DNA from: Candidatus Omnitrophota bacterium
Lineage (GTDB): Bacteria > Omnitrophota > Gorgyraeia > Gorgyraeales > Gorgyraeaceae
Length of the DNA: 54,440 nucleotides
Assembly: GCA_003485765.1 (NCBI GenBank)
Contig: DNHS01000010.1
Coordinates: 9,295-63,734, forward strand
Direction: 5' to 3'
Every line of letters starts with the position of its first letter. The stretch's first letter is position 1. Positions 8,012-14,625 of the stretch are shown piece by piece. The notes beneath the pieces were generated by a model, which was not told the DNA's origin, did no database searches, and was given only the letters and a program-made list of their open reading frames with translations. The position numbers were made by a program, and so were the translations under genes.

Positions 8012-8758
8012 CTATCTATTACCAATTATTACTGATGCTTTAATGTCAAAAGGATTTGTTCTTACTGCAAGAGAATAAAGATAGGGGTAACTATTATGCA
8101 GGTGCCTCATGTAAATAATCCATTCTACGATCAATAAGCTGTACGCCCTTTTCATGTCTCCGGCCAGGTGTTCATAATCAGCTTGTGGAAGGTTCTTGAA
8201 ATCAGGCCTTGCGCATAACTCTTCTGTAAGATGGAATACAGCCCATAATAAAGCGGTAAATGTCTCATGTTCCAGAAGATTAGGATTCTCCAGAAGCCTC
8301 AGGAGAAATTCCCTTTTTGCGCTTAAGAATGTTTTTAAATGCGCGATATCGCCTTTATGAATATTAAGTTCCGGCTTATGGTTATTGAATCTTTTCTTGA
8401 GAAGATAATAGTCATTCTGCTTCCAGTCTTTATTGAAAATCAGATTGGCCCTGAGATATTCAGTGTCAGCGTCAAATTTCCAAAACAGGCTCAATAATTC
8501 AGTTCCTGCCTCGCTGAAAAAAGCGCCTATTACCATATTAAGCTTTTTAAACATAGAATGTTTTTCCTGCTTCTGTATCAAGTGCTCCACCACAAGAGTG
8601 ACAAAAAGCACACTAACTGGCAGGAATGCCAGATCGCCTAATAGATAAATAAAAATATGGCGCGCATCGCGGAATATATAATAATGCAGCAGGTGCAGTA
8701 AAAAAGAGAGCCCTATAAGAGCTATGCTTAAGATTATTTTCCAATTTTTAAGACCCAT
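8012..8758 (-). CDS. Conserved membrane protein of unknown function
   Basis: Not recognised as a named family. Residues 1-60 form two hydrophobic helices (WKIILSIALIGLSFLLHLL and FIYLLGDLAFLPVSVLFVTL). The rest (about 65-248) is a soluble, helix-rich cytoplasmic domain with many Leu, Phe and Tyr residues (FWKFDADTEYLRANL, LLWAVFHLTEELCARPDF). It starts at ATG 8758 behind a strong GGAGGGGCGAC site and lies 13 bases after the MFS gene, so it is probably in the same operon. Similar two-helix plus helical-domain proteins occur in other bacteria and some archaea, but I cannot give a function. Confidence 0.6.
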   Translation of the reverse strand: MGLKNWKIILSIALIGLSFLLHLLHYYIFRDARHIFIYLLGDLAFLPVSVLFVTLVVEHLIQKQEKHSMFKKLNMVIGAFFSEAGTELLSLFWKFDADTEYLRANLIFNKDWKQNDYYLLKKRFNNHKPELNIHKGDIAHLKTFLSAKREFLLRLLENPNLLEHETFTALLWAVFHLTEELCARPDFKNLPQADYEHLAGDMKRAYSLLIVEWIIYMRHLHNSYPYLYSLAVRTNPFDIKASVIIGNR

Positions 8759-8771
8759 GTCGCCCCTCCAT

Positions 8772-10022
8772 TTAAATCTCTGACACTATACCCATTTTAA
8801 CATAGATAGGCTGAAGTATCTTCCTCAAAGAAGGAATTTTAAATACAAATACAACTGAAGCTATTATGCAGCAGGATCCGCTTATTATCAATGTATTACT
8901 AGCTCCCAATCTTACTGCCATAGCCCCTGCCAGAAGACTCCCTAAAGGCGCCATGCCCATGAATGCCATTGTATAAAAACTCATTACCCTTCCCCTTTTA
9001 TCATCATCAACAATAGTCTGCAATATTGTATTGCTCGCAGCCATCTGTACCATAATACCAAATCCTGATATAACTAACAATACAAGAGAAAGCCCTATAT
9101 TATGAGAAAAAGAAAATGCGATTATGCCTATACCAAACACGCCTACTGAAACAGGCAATAGATTTCCAAGCATAATTGCCCTCTTCATAGAAGCGAGATA
9201 CACTGTACCTGCTAACGCGCCCACGCCAACAGCTGCCATTAGGAAACCTAATGTATGGGGTCCGCCTCCCAAAACATCCCTTGCAAAGACAGGCATCAAT
9301 ACTGCATAAGACATGCCCATAAGGCTTATAATGCCCAACAGTAATAGAATTGCTCTGATAGGTTGAGACCTTAAAACATAATCAAGGCCTTCTTTTAAAT
9401 CTTTAAATATATCATAGTTTTCTTGTTTATATTTTCTGATTTTAACCCCTTTATCCATTGCGAGAAGAGACGCTATGACAGCCAGATAACTTACAGCGTT
9501 AATAAGAAAACATGCGCCTTCTCCTGTAATAGCTATAAGTACGCCTGCTATTGAAGGGCCTATAAGTCTGGCAAAATTGAACATCATTGAATTCAATGCA
9601 ATTGCATTCCCTAGATTCTCTTTCTCTTCTATCATCTGCAATATAAAGGAATGCCTGGCAGGTATATCAAGTGAATTTATACATCCTAGAAATATGCCCA
9701 TAACTATGATATGCCACACAGCGATATTTCCTGTCAATGTCAGGAATGCCAGAATAAACGCCTGTAACATAGCAAGAGCCTGAGTAAAAAGAAGTATTTT
9801 ATACCTATTATGTCTGTCAGCAATTACTCCTGTAAATGGCGATAAAATAAAAGTTGGGATTTGGCTGGCAAACCCTACAACGCCAAGCATGAAAGCAGAA
9901 TTTGTCATTTTATATACCAGCCAGCTCATTGCAACATACTGCATCCATGTGCCTATAAGGGAAATACCCTGGCCAAAAAAGAAAATCCTGAAATTCCTAT
10001 ATCTCAGCGCGCGAAAAACCAT
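8772..10022 (-). CDS. MFS exporter (EntS/MFS_3-like)
   Basis: Twelve-helix major facilitator protein of 416 residues. It opens with FRALRYRNFRIFFFGQGISL and WMQYVAMSWLVYKMT, the pattern of the MFS_3/TIGR00900 drug- and siderophore-export branch, and has the cytoplasmic loop motif GVIADRHNRYKIL near residue 65 (motif A variant). It follows the helicase gene with an 8-base gap. The exported compound is unknown; a multidrug or secondary-metabolite efflux role is the family's usual one. No biosynthetic genes adjoin it. Confidence 0.85.
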   Translation of the reverse strand: MVFRALRYRNFRIFFFGQGISLIGTWMQYVAMSWLVYKMTNSAFMLGVVGFASQIPTFILSPFTGVIADRHNRYKILLFTQALAMLQAFILAFLTLTGNIAVWHIIVMGIFLGCINSLDIPARHSFILQMIEEKENLGNAIALNSMMFNFARLIGPSIAGVLIAITGEGACFLINAVSYLAVIASLLAMDKGVKIRKYKQENYDIFKDLKEGLDYVLRSQPIRAILLLLGIISLMGMSYAVLMPVFARDVLGGGPHTLGFLMAAVGVGALAGTVYLASMKRAIMLGNLLPVSVGVFGIGIIAFSFSHNIGLSLVLLVISGFGIMVQMAASNTILQTIVDDDKRGRVMSFYTMAFMGMAPLGSLLAGAMAVRLGASNTLIISGSCCIIASVVFVFKIPSLRKILQPIYVKMGIVSEI

Positions 10023-10030
10023 ATATTATT

Positions 10031-11929
10031 TTATGCGTCCCTCAATAGCTTCTGCTCCAGCCTTGAAATAATACTTGAATTATCAATAAATCTTGAAATC
10101 TTATTAAACTGGTTCATGGGGCCCCGGTTATTTTCATGATGAAACGTAATAAATAAATGGCTCTTTGCCCTTGTAAGCCCTACATAAAATAATCTGCGCT
10201 CTTCCTCTATCCCCTCTTCATCGCTTAAAGAAAAACTCACAGGAAAAACTCCATCAATAAGCCCTATCAGGAACACCGCCTCCCACTCCATGCCTTTTGC
10301 AGAATGAATTGTGGAAAGAGTAGGCTGTTTTTTATAGTCTGCCTGATGATGAGCCTCTTGAGAATCAGGAAGCTCTATTGCAAAATCGCTCAATAAGTCT
10401 TGAAGCGAATCATATCTGTAAGAGATCTTCTTTAGCGTCTCCAGGTCATTGACCCTTGTATTCCAATCGTCAAATTTCAATTTCATCAAAGGGTTATAGT
10501 AATCAAGGGCTGATGCAAATTTATCTCCTACCCTTGTTTTTTCATCCGAGAGGCCTTCTATCAATAATCTAAGCCTCTGGATACCATTAGAATATTTAAA
10601 ACCCTTTTCATAACTTGCAAAAGATTTTGAAATAATGCCTTTCAAAATCTTCTCGCTTGTCTTAGGGCCTATGCCTTCTATTAATTCCAATGCCCTGTGC
10701 CAGGACAACTCGTCTTTTGGATTTGCCACGATTTTTAAGTGCGCCACAACATCTTTTACGTGAGCGCTTTCGTAAAATTTCATACCGCCCATCAACTGAT
10801 AAAATACGCCTCTCTTCTTTAATTCTGCCTGCAGCGCTATTGATATATAACTTGAACGAAATAATACGCATTGTTTATCAAACGGTATGCCTCTATCTTT
10901 TAATTCGTTCATCTTATCCGCAACCCAAGCCGCCTCTTCATAGGCATCATTAAAAAACCACATCTGGGGCATTGCGCCTTTATGTCTCAGGCTAGAGACC
11001 AGCCTCTTAGCGTATTTACTGCTCATCTCAGAAAGCACTGAATTAGCCGCATCTAAGATAGGCTGAGTGCTTCTGTAATTTTCTTCCAGTTTTATTATCG
11101 CACAGCCTGAAAACCTTTTCGGAAATTCCATTATATTTTTATGGTCTGCACCCCTGAAGCCATAAATACTTTGCGCATCATCCCCCACAATCATGATGTT
11201 CTTATGGTCTTTGGCTAATAAATAACTTATATCCCCCTGAAGCTTATTTGTGTCTTGGTATTCGTCCACCATTATATATTTATATTTTGACGCAATATGC
11301 GCCCTGATACCATCATCCTCTAACAGTTTTTTAAGGTAAACCAGCATGTCATCGTAATCCAGATAATTTTTTTCTATTTTATATTTTACGTATTTTGACT
11401 TTACGTTTTTTATATATTCACTGTATTCGGCCAGATGCGGATATTCTTTTTCAACGATTTCCTCCAGGGAGCCGTGCTTATTTATAGACATGCTTATTAT
11501 ATTTCTTATTGTATTTTTTTTAAGAAATTTTTTATCGCGTTCAGAAATATTGATATCGCCCGAACACTTGCCGACTGCGTCTATGGCGTCAGATTCATCA
11601 AGGATGGAAAATGGGCTTGTGAAACCCAAGGTCTTTCCGTAACGCTTTAATACTTTATACGCGAATGAATGAAATGTCCCGCCTTCCACCATTGCGCACC
11701 TGGGATCATGATTAGCAGCGCGGGACAGCATAACTTTGGAAGCGTTTCTGGTAAAGGTCAATAGCAATATAGAGGCTGGATCCACCCCGTTTTGAACAAG
11801 GTTCAAAACCCTGTATTCTATGACCCTTGTTTTGCCTGAGCCTGCGCCTGCAATAACAAGAACTGGGCCATCTGTTGTTGTGGCAGCTAAAAATTGAGAT
11901 ACGTTAAGATGTTTTTTAAGGTCAATCAT
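10031..11929 (-). CDS. UvrD/PcrA-family superfamily 1 helicase
   Basis: ATP-dependent 3'-5' DNA helicase of the UvrD/Rep/PcrA family (repair, replication restart). Motifs in order: AGAGSGKTRV (Walker A, near residue 28), LLLTFTRNAS, DEYQDTN (motif II), QSIYGFRGAD, LEENYRSTQ, TIHSAKGMEWEAVF and RRLFYVGLTRA. At 632 residues it is at the short end of the family and may lack part of the C-terminal tail. Two starts are possible. ATG 11929 (MIDLKKHLNV) with an upstream AGGT is preferred, because the TTG at 11950 lies inside the left arm of a junction hairpin. Confidence 0.93.
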   Translation of the reverse strand: MIDLKKHLNVSQFLAATTTDGPVLVIAGAGSGKTRVIEYRVLNLVQNGVDPASILLLTFTRNASKVMLSRAANHDPRCAMVEGGTFHSFAYKVLKRYGKTLGFTSPFSILDESDAIDAVGKCSGDINISERDKKFLKKNTIRNIISMSINKHGSLEEIVEKEYPHLAEYSEYIKNVKSKYVKYKIEKNYLDYDDMLVYLKKLLEDDGIRAHIASKYKYIMVDEYQDTNKLQGDISYLLAKDHKNIMIVGDDAQSIYGFRGADHKNIMEFPKRFSGCAIIKLEENYRSTQPILDAANSVLSEMSSKYAKRLVSSLRHKGAMPQMWFFNDAYEEAAWVADKMNELKDRGIPFDKQCVLFRSSYISIALQAELKKRGVFYQLMGGMKFYESAHVKDVVAHLKIVANPKDELSWHRALELIEGIGPKTSEKILKGIISKSFASYEKGFKYSNGIQRLRLLIEGLSDEKTRVGDKFASALDYYNPLMKLKFDDWNTRVNDLETLKKISYRYDSLQDLLSDFAIELPDSQEAHHQADYKKQPTLSTIHSAKGMEWEAVFLIGLIDGVFPVSFSLSDEEGIEEERRLFYVGLTRAKSHLFITFHHENNRGPMNQFNKISRFIDNSSIISRLEQKLLRDA

Positions 11930-11943
11930 AACAGTACCTAAGT

Positions 11944-11988
11944 CAAACAACTTTACATTCTAACAATGTTATTTTGTAAAGTTGTTTG
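11944..11988. repeat. Junction hairpin element 2
   Basis: Perfect 14-bp arms CAAACAACTTTACA (11944-11957) and TGTAAAGTTGTTTG (11975-11988). The loop carries TAACAATGTTA (11961-11971), itself a palindrome. It lies between the stop of the small membrane protein (11997) and the helicase start (11929), 14 bases before the latter. Confidence 0.8.
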
Positions 11989-11996
11989 GATAAAGT

Positions 11997-12347
11997 TTAT
12001 GGAATCGGTTTGATTATGTCTAATTTTACAAATATCAATATTAACAAAGTATAAGCAATAGACAATAATGCATCTCTCAGGAAATCTTTCCCGGAATATT
12101 TCTTTTTTTCTTTAGTATCTTTCTGCATCTTCTCCAGGCCTTTTTGCAATAACACAAATCCCGCAACATTCGTTAACCAATAGAAGATAATAAATGAGCC
12201 TAAAAATGAACCTTTGTAGACAAAATTCGCTGCGCATGCAAAAACGTAGGCTATTGGAAAATTTATAAATAGGTCATTCCACCAGGAAAGAGGCGATAAT
12301 AAGAATCCTATTGTGCCCAATATGCTGCCGTATAGTTTTTTGTTCAT
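11997..12347 (-). CDS. Small membrane protein behind structured leader
   Basis: A 116-residue protein not matched to a family I can name. It has three or four hydrophobic stretches: YGSILGTIGFLLSPLSW, FPIAYVFACAANFVY, FLGSFIIFYWLTNVAGFVLL and LLSIAYTLLILIFV. A charged loop (MQKDTKEKKKYSGKDFLRD) lies before the last helix. The start is ATG 12347 (a TTG two codons earlier is less likely); the only Shine-Dalgarno-like AGGG lies within the 3' arm of a terminator-like hairpin. It has its own near-consensus promoter and a roughly 100-base structured leader, which suggests control by a signal relevant to its transport or sensing role. Inner-membrane location is inferred. Confidence 0.65.
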   Translation of the reverse strand: MNKKLYGSILGTIGFLLSPLSWWNDLFINFPIAYVFACAANFVYKGSFLGSFIIFYWLTNVAGFVLLQKGLEKMQKDTKEKKKYSGKDFLRDALLSIAYTLLILIFVKLDIIKPIP

Positions 12348-12452
12348 AAACAAAATAGCCCTGCGCCATTTAAGGCACAGGGCTAAAAGGCAACAACCTC
12401 TCCGACAAGGTAACCGAGCTGCCGAAAAAAGCCCGATTCAGCTGCCGTTGTT
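12348..12452 (-). promoter_or_regulatory. Structured 5' leader, candidate riboswitch/attenuator
   Basis: RNA-sense sequence between the promoter and the membrane-protein ATG. A closing stem can pair AACAAC (12452-12447) with GTTGTT (12397-12392). Inside it AGCTG can pair with CAGCT, and CGGTTACC and GTCGGAGAGG are further conserved-looking segments. It is followed at once by an 11-bp hairpin and a T-rich run. GGGCT inside the domain is complementary to AGCCC in the 5' arm of that hairpin, so a switch between two folds is possible. I compared it by eye with the common riboswitch consensus patterns (c-di-GMP, fluoride, preQ1, ZTP, TPP, SAM, guanidine, Mn, glycine) and found no match. Confidence 0.5.
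12357..12384 (-). terminator. Terminator-like hairpin before membrane protein
   Basis: On the minus strand AGCCCTGTGCC, a 6-base loop and GGCGCAGGGCT form 11 pairs (one G-T), followed by ATTTTGTTT and then the ATG at 12347. Placed between leader and start codon, it could act as an intrinsic attenuator; its 3' arm also contains the only candidate ribosome-binding site. Confidence 0.6.
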
Positions 12453-12453
12453 A

Positions 12454-12482
12454 TTTATACCACAAAAATCAGCCTATGTCAA
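12454..12482 (-). promoter_or_regulatory. Near-consensus promoter for leader and membrane protein
   Basis: Minus strand: TTGACA (12482-12477), a 17-base spacer ending in TGTGG, and TATAAA (12459-12454). That gives 11 of 12 consensus bases plus an extended -10 TG. It begins two bases after the pfkA stop codon, so the membrane-protein gene is a separate transcription unit. The predicted start is near 12447, exactly where the structured leader begins. Confidence 0.75.
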
Positions 12483-12483
12483 G

Positions 12484-13605
12484 TCAAATACCAAAAGATG
12501 TCCCTACTGCCAGAGCTGACTTAATAACAGGATCATTTAAGCTTACTCTCTTTATATCCCCTACAACCTTCTTTAAATCTATTGCCTTAATTTGGCCTGA
12601 TTTTAAAATAACTACTTTCCCAAAGTCCTTTTTAGCTACTAATTCGCAAGCTTCTGTTCCAAAACGCGTAGCAAGTATCCTATCAAATGGCGTTGGTTCC
12701 CCTCCCCTCTGAAGATGTCCTAGCGTAGTAACTCTTGTTTCCAAACCTGTAATTTTTTCAATATCACTAGCTAATTTATTTCCTATACCGCCTAACCTAA
12801 CAGGGTCTGTGGAATCCTTTACAATCTTTCTTATAACCATCTTGCCTGCTTTAGGCCTTGCGCCTTCACTGACTACTACAATGCTGAATCTCTTGCCGCG
12901 CTGATTCCTCTTTGAAACAACATCGCAAACCTTTTTAATATCATAAGGGATTTCTGGCAATAATACTATATCTCCGCCGCCTGCCAGCCCTGAATATAAG
13001 GCGAGCCAGCCAGCATACCTGCCCATCACCTCTATAACCATAACCCTGTGATGGGACTGCGCAGTTGTATGAAGCTTATCTATAGCCTGAGTAGCTGTAA
13101 CCAAAGCAGAATCAAAACCAATTGTTGCTTCTGTCTGTTTGAGGTCATTATCTATGGTCTTAGGAACTCCTATTAACTTAACTCCTTTCTTATATAACTT
13201 ATAAGCAATATTAAGGGTTCCGTCGCCTCCTATGCAAACCAAACCATCTAGTTCCATAGCGCGATAATTTTCTACTGCAATATCAGAAACATCTTTAAAT
13301 CTACCTTTAAAATCAGGGTGCCTGAAAGGATTTGCCTTGTTTGAAGCGCCCAGGAAAGTGCCGCCTAAAGTCAAAATCCCTGAAACATCCTCATAAGAAA
13401 TAAGCTGAAACCTGTTCTCAATTAAACCTAAAAAGCCATCCTTTATACCTACAACTTCCATATCGTAATTAAGGATGGCTGTTTTTGCAATTGCCCTGAT
13501 GCTGGCATTCAAACCAGGGCAGTCTCCGCCGCCTGTAAGAACGCCTATTCTTTTCCTACCCCGTACCACTCGCTTCGCTCGGTTACGGGGCATGCTTCCT
13601 TGCAT
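12484..13605 (-). CDS. pfkA: 6-phosphofructokinase, mixed ATP/PPi signature
   Basis: Phosphorylates fructose 6-phosphate to the 1,6-bisphosphate in glycolysis. Motifs: GVLTGGGDCPGLN (residues 21-33), GGDGT (126-130), PKTIDND (148-154, catalytic Asp region), MGRYAG near 195 and the HLQRGGEPTPFDR C-terminal site. Gly at the GGDG position is typical of ATP enzymes, whereas Lys in PKTIDND is typical of PPi-dependent ones (ATP enzymes have PGTIDND). This combination is known in group III PFKs, so phosphoryl donor is uncertain. The first ~16 residues are encoded by a palindromic repeat, and the ATG lies inside a 27-codon basic ORF in another frame. A GTG at codon 13 is an alternative start. Confidence 0.92.
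   Translation of the reverse strand: MQGSMPRNRAKRVVRGRKRIGVLTGGGDCPGLNASIRAIAKTAILNYDMEVVGIKDGFLGLIENRFQLISYEDVSGILTLGGTFLGASNKANPFRHPDFKGRFKDVSDIAVENYRAMELDGLVCIGGDGTLNIAYKLYKKGVKLIGVPKTIDNDLKQTEATIGFDSALVTATQAIDKLHTTAQSHHRVMVIEVMGRYAGWLALYSGLAGGGDIVLLPEIPYDIKKVCDVVSKRNQRGKRFSIVVVSEGARPKAGKMVIRKIVKDSTDPVRLGGIGNKLASDIEKITGLETRVTTLGHLQRGGEPTPFDRILATRFGTEACELVAKKDFGKVVILKSGQIKAIDLKKVVGDIKRVSLNDPVIKSALAVGTSFGI
13559..13590. repeat. Palindromic element at the pfkA start
   Basis: Arms CCCCGTA (13559-13565) and TACGGGG (13584-13590) surround CTCGCTTCGCTCGG, a REP-like core. It encodes PRNRAKRVVRG at the N-terminus of PFK and supplies the TAA stop of the overlapping small ORF (13585-13583). Its GC content is well above the flanks. 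Confidence 0.6.
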
Positions 13606-13666
13606 GACGCTTGCCTTTGCGTTTTCTCTTTTGTTCTGCGCGCCTGTTTTTTCTAGTCATGCTCAT
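13583..13666 (-). CDS. 27-residue very basic peptide ORF
   Basis: ATG 13666 to TAA 13583, 27 codons. It is preceded by GGGGGG with a 7-base gap, the best ribosome-binding site in this area. The peptide contains 15 Lys, Arg or His residues (core KRKRKGKRHARKH). Its 3' end overlaps the pfkA start in a different frame, so translation of pfkA may be coupled to it. It resembles small basic ribosome- or RNA-associated peptides in composition, but I do not recognise a family (it does not look like bTHX). It could also be a decayed former 5' end of pfkA or a leader peptide. Confidence 0.4.
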   Translation of the reverse strand: MSMTRKNRRAEQKRKRKGKRHARKHAP

Positions 13667-13685
13667 ATTATATCCCCCCTTTTTT

Positions 13686-14048
13686 TTACATACTTTTTAT
13701 TGAAACAAGAATACCATTTGAATACATCTCCACGCGGTAATCCTTTATATAACCATGTCTGTCTCTGTAAACATCTGGAATCTTTATCTCGGTCTTGTGC
13801 CAGCCTTTTTTAAGATTATTATATCCGGAGCTAGTGAAGGAAAGCTCTGCGCCTTTGGAGAATATGCAGAAAAGTTTTAATATCAGGCCATCTGTCCATT
13901 CCTGGGTTGTCTCATAATTAATCTTGAATGTATAACCGTCTGATTTACGAACTTTTGATATGCTTTCTATAAAAGAACTGGATGCCAGGCAAAAATCCGC
14001 GCCAAGAAAAAATAATATAAATATTAAGGCATACTTTAATTTACGCAT
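13686..14048 (-). CDS. Small secreted protein, paralogue A
   Basis: A 120-residue protein with a signal peptide (residues 1-22, ALIFILFFLGADFCLA) and a beta-rich mature part. It shares a clear pattern with the next gene upstream: INYET...WTDGLILKLFCIF, FTSSGYNNLKKGWHKTEI, then a conserved DV...YG.I..Y.VE.Y..GILV. It is unlike any family I recognise. It lacks a good Shine-Dalgarno and starts 13 bases after a near-perfect -10 box, so its leader is only a few bases. A periplasmic location is expected; an immunoglobulin-like or other beta-sandwich fold is possible but not shown. Confidence 0.6.
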   Translation of the reverse strand: MRKLKYALIFILFFLGADFCLASSSFIESISKVRKSDGYTFKINYETTQEWTDGLILKLFCIFSKGAELSFTSSGYNNLKKGWHKTEIKIPDVYRDRHGYIKDYRVEMYSNGILVSIKSM

Positions 14049-14061
14049 CTTCTATTTTAAA

Positions 14062-14090
14062 ATTATAATGCGGAATTAGGCATTAGTCAA
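14062..14090 (-). promoter_or_regulatory. Near-perfect sigma70 promoter for paralogue A
   Basis: Minus strand: TTGACT (14090-14085), 17 bases, TATAAT (14067-14062): 11 of 12 consensus bases. The predicted start near 14055 gives a leader of about 6 bases before ATG 14048. Confidence 0.75.
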
Positions 14091-14132
14091 GATTTTTTGA
14101 ACTAATTTTGAACCGATTAATGGCAGGATATA

Positions 14133-14507
14133 TTAGTAACCGCTCTTAGTATCTATCAATATCCCTTTGCAGTATAACTCTATCTTGTATTCTCTTATAG
14201 AGCCATATCTTTTTTTCATGACATCAGAGATCCCGATCTCTGTCTTGTGCCAGCCTTGAGGGATATTATTAAGGACTGCGCTTGTAAATGTGAATTCCTC
14301 TTCATTAAACTTGCAATAAACTTTGAAAAGAAGATTGTCTGTCCATGTCCCATGCGTCTCATAATTTATCAATATGATATAGTTGCCCATCCTATTTATC
14401 TTCGTAACATTTTTTATTTCTGCAGAAAGCGCAAAAGAATTCTCTAAAGTAGAATACAACAAAATAACCGCTATAAACACTGAGATTAATAGGTTTTTAA
14501 ACCTCAT
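14133..14507 (-). CDS. Small secreted protein, paralogue B
   Basis: A 124-residue paralogue of the neighbouring 120-residue protein. Shared positions include INYETHGTWTDNLLFKVYC, FTSAVLNNIPQGWHKTEI and YKIELYCKGILI. The signal peptide is LLISVFIAVILLYSTLENSFA. The true start is ATG 14507 with AAAAGGTG upstream; an in-frame extension to 14558 crosses the promoter and can be ignored. Function is unknown. Two diverged tandem copies with separate strong promoters imply both are used, perhaps at different times. Confidence 0.6.
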   Translation of the reverse strand: MRFKNLLISVFIAVILLYSTLENSFALSAEIKNVTKINRMGNYIILINYETHGTWTDNLLFKVYCKFNEEEFTFTSAVLNNIPQGWHKTEIGISDVMKKRYGSIREYKIELYCKGILIDTKSGY

Positions 14508-14531
14508 ATCCGCACCTTTTTCCTCATCATA

Positions 14532-14560
14532 AGTATACCATATAAAATACCTAAACACAA
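14532..14560 (-). promoter_or_regulatory. Extended -10 promoter for paralogue B
   Basis: Minus strand: TTGTGT (14560-14555), 17 bases, TGGTATACT with the -10 TATACT at 14537-14532. The predicted start near 14525 leaves about 18 bases including the ribosome-binding site. It fixes the gene start at 14507. Confidence 0.65.
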
Positions 14561-14625
14561 GCTATAAAATAACTTAATATATTTTAAAAACTATATAAAA
14601 AGTGTTAAAATTTAAAGAAAAATTT

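Noticed and set aside
12357..12384. Simple terminator of pfkA
   Set aside because: A strong new promoter lies between pfkA and the hairpin, so the hairpin belongs to the leader of the next transcript; it may still stop read-through as a side effect.
12357..12470. A known riboswitch class (c-di-GMP, fluoride, preQ1, ZTP, guanidine, TPP, SAM)
   Set aside because: GGTTACC and GGGCT fragments recall parts of c-di-GMP aptamers, but the required core segments are missing; kept as an unassigned structured leader.
14508..14558. Longer start for secreted paralogue B
   Set aside because: The extra codons overlap the -10 and -35 boxes; the ATG at 14507 has a good ribosome-binding site followed directly by a signal peptide.
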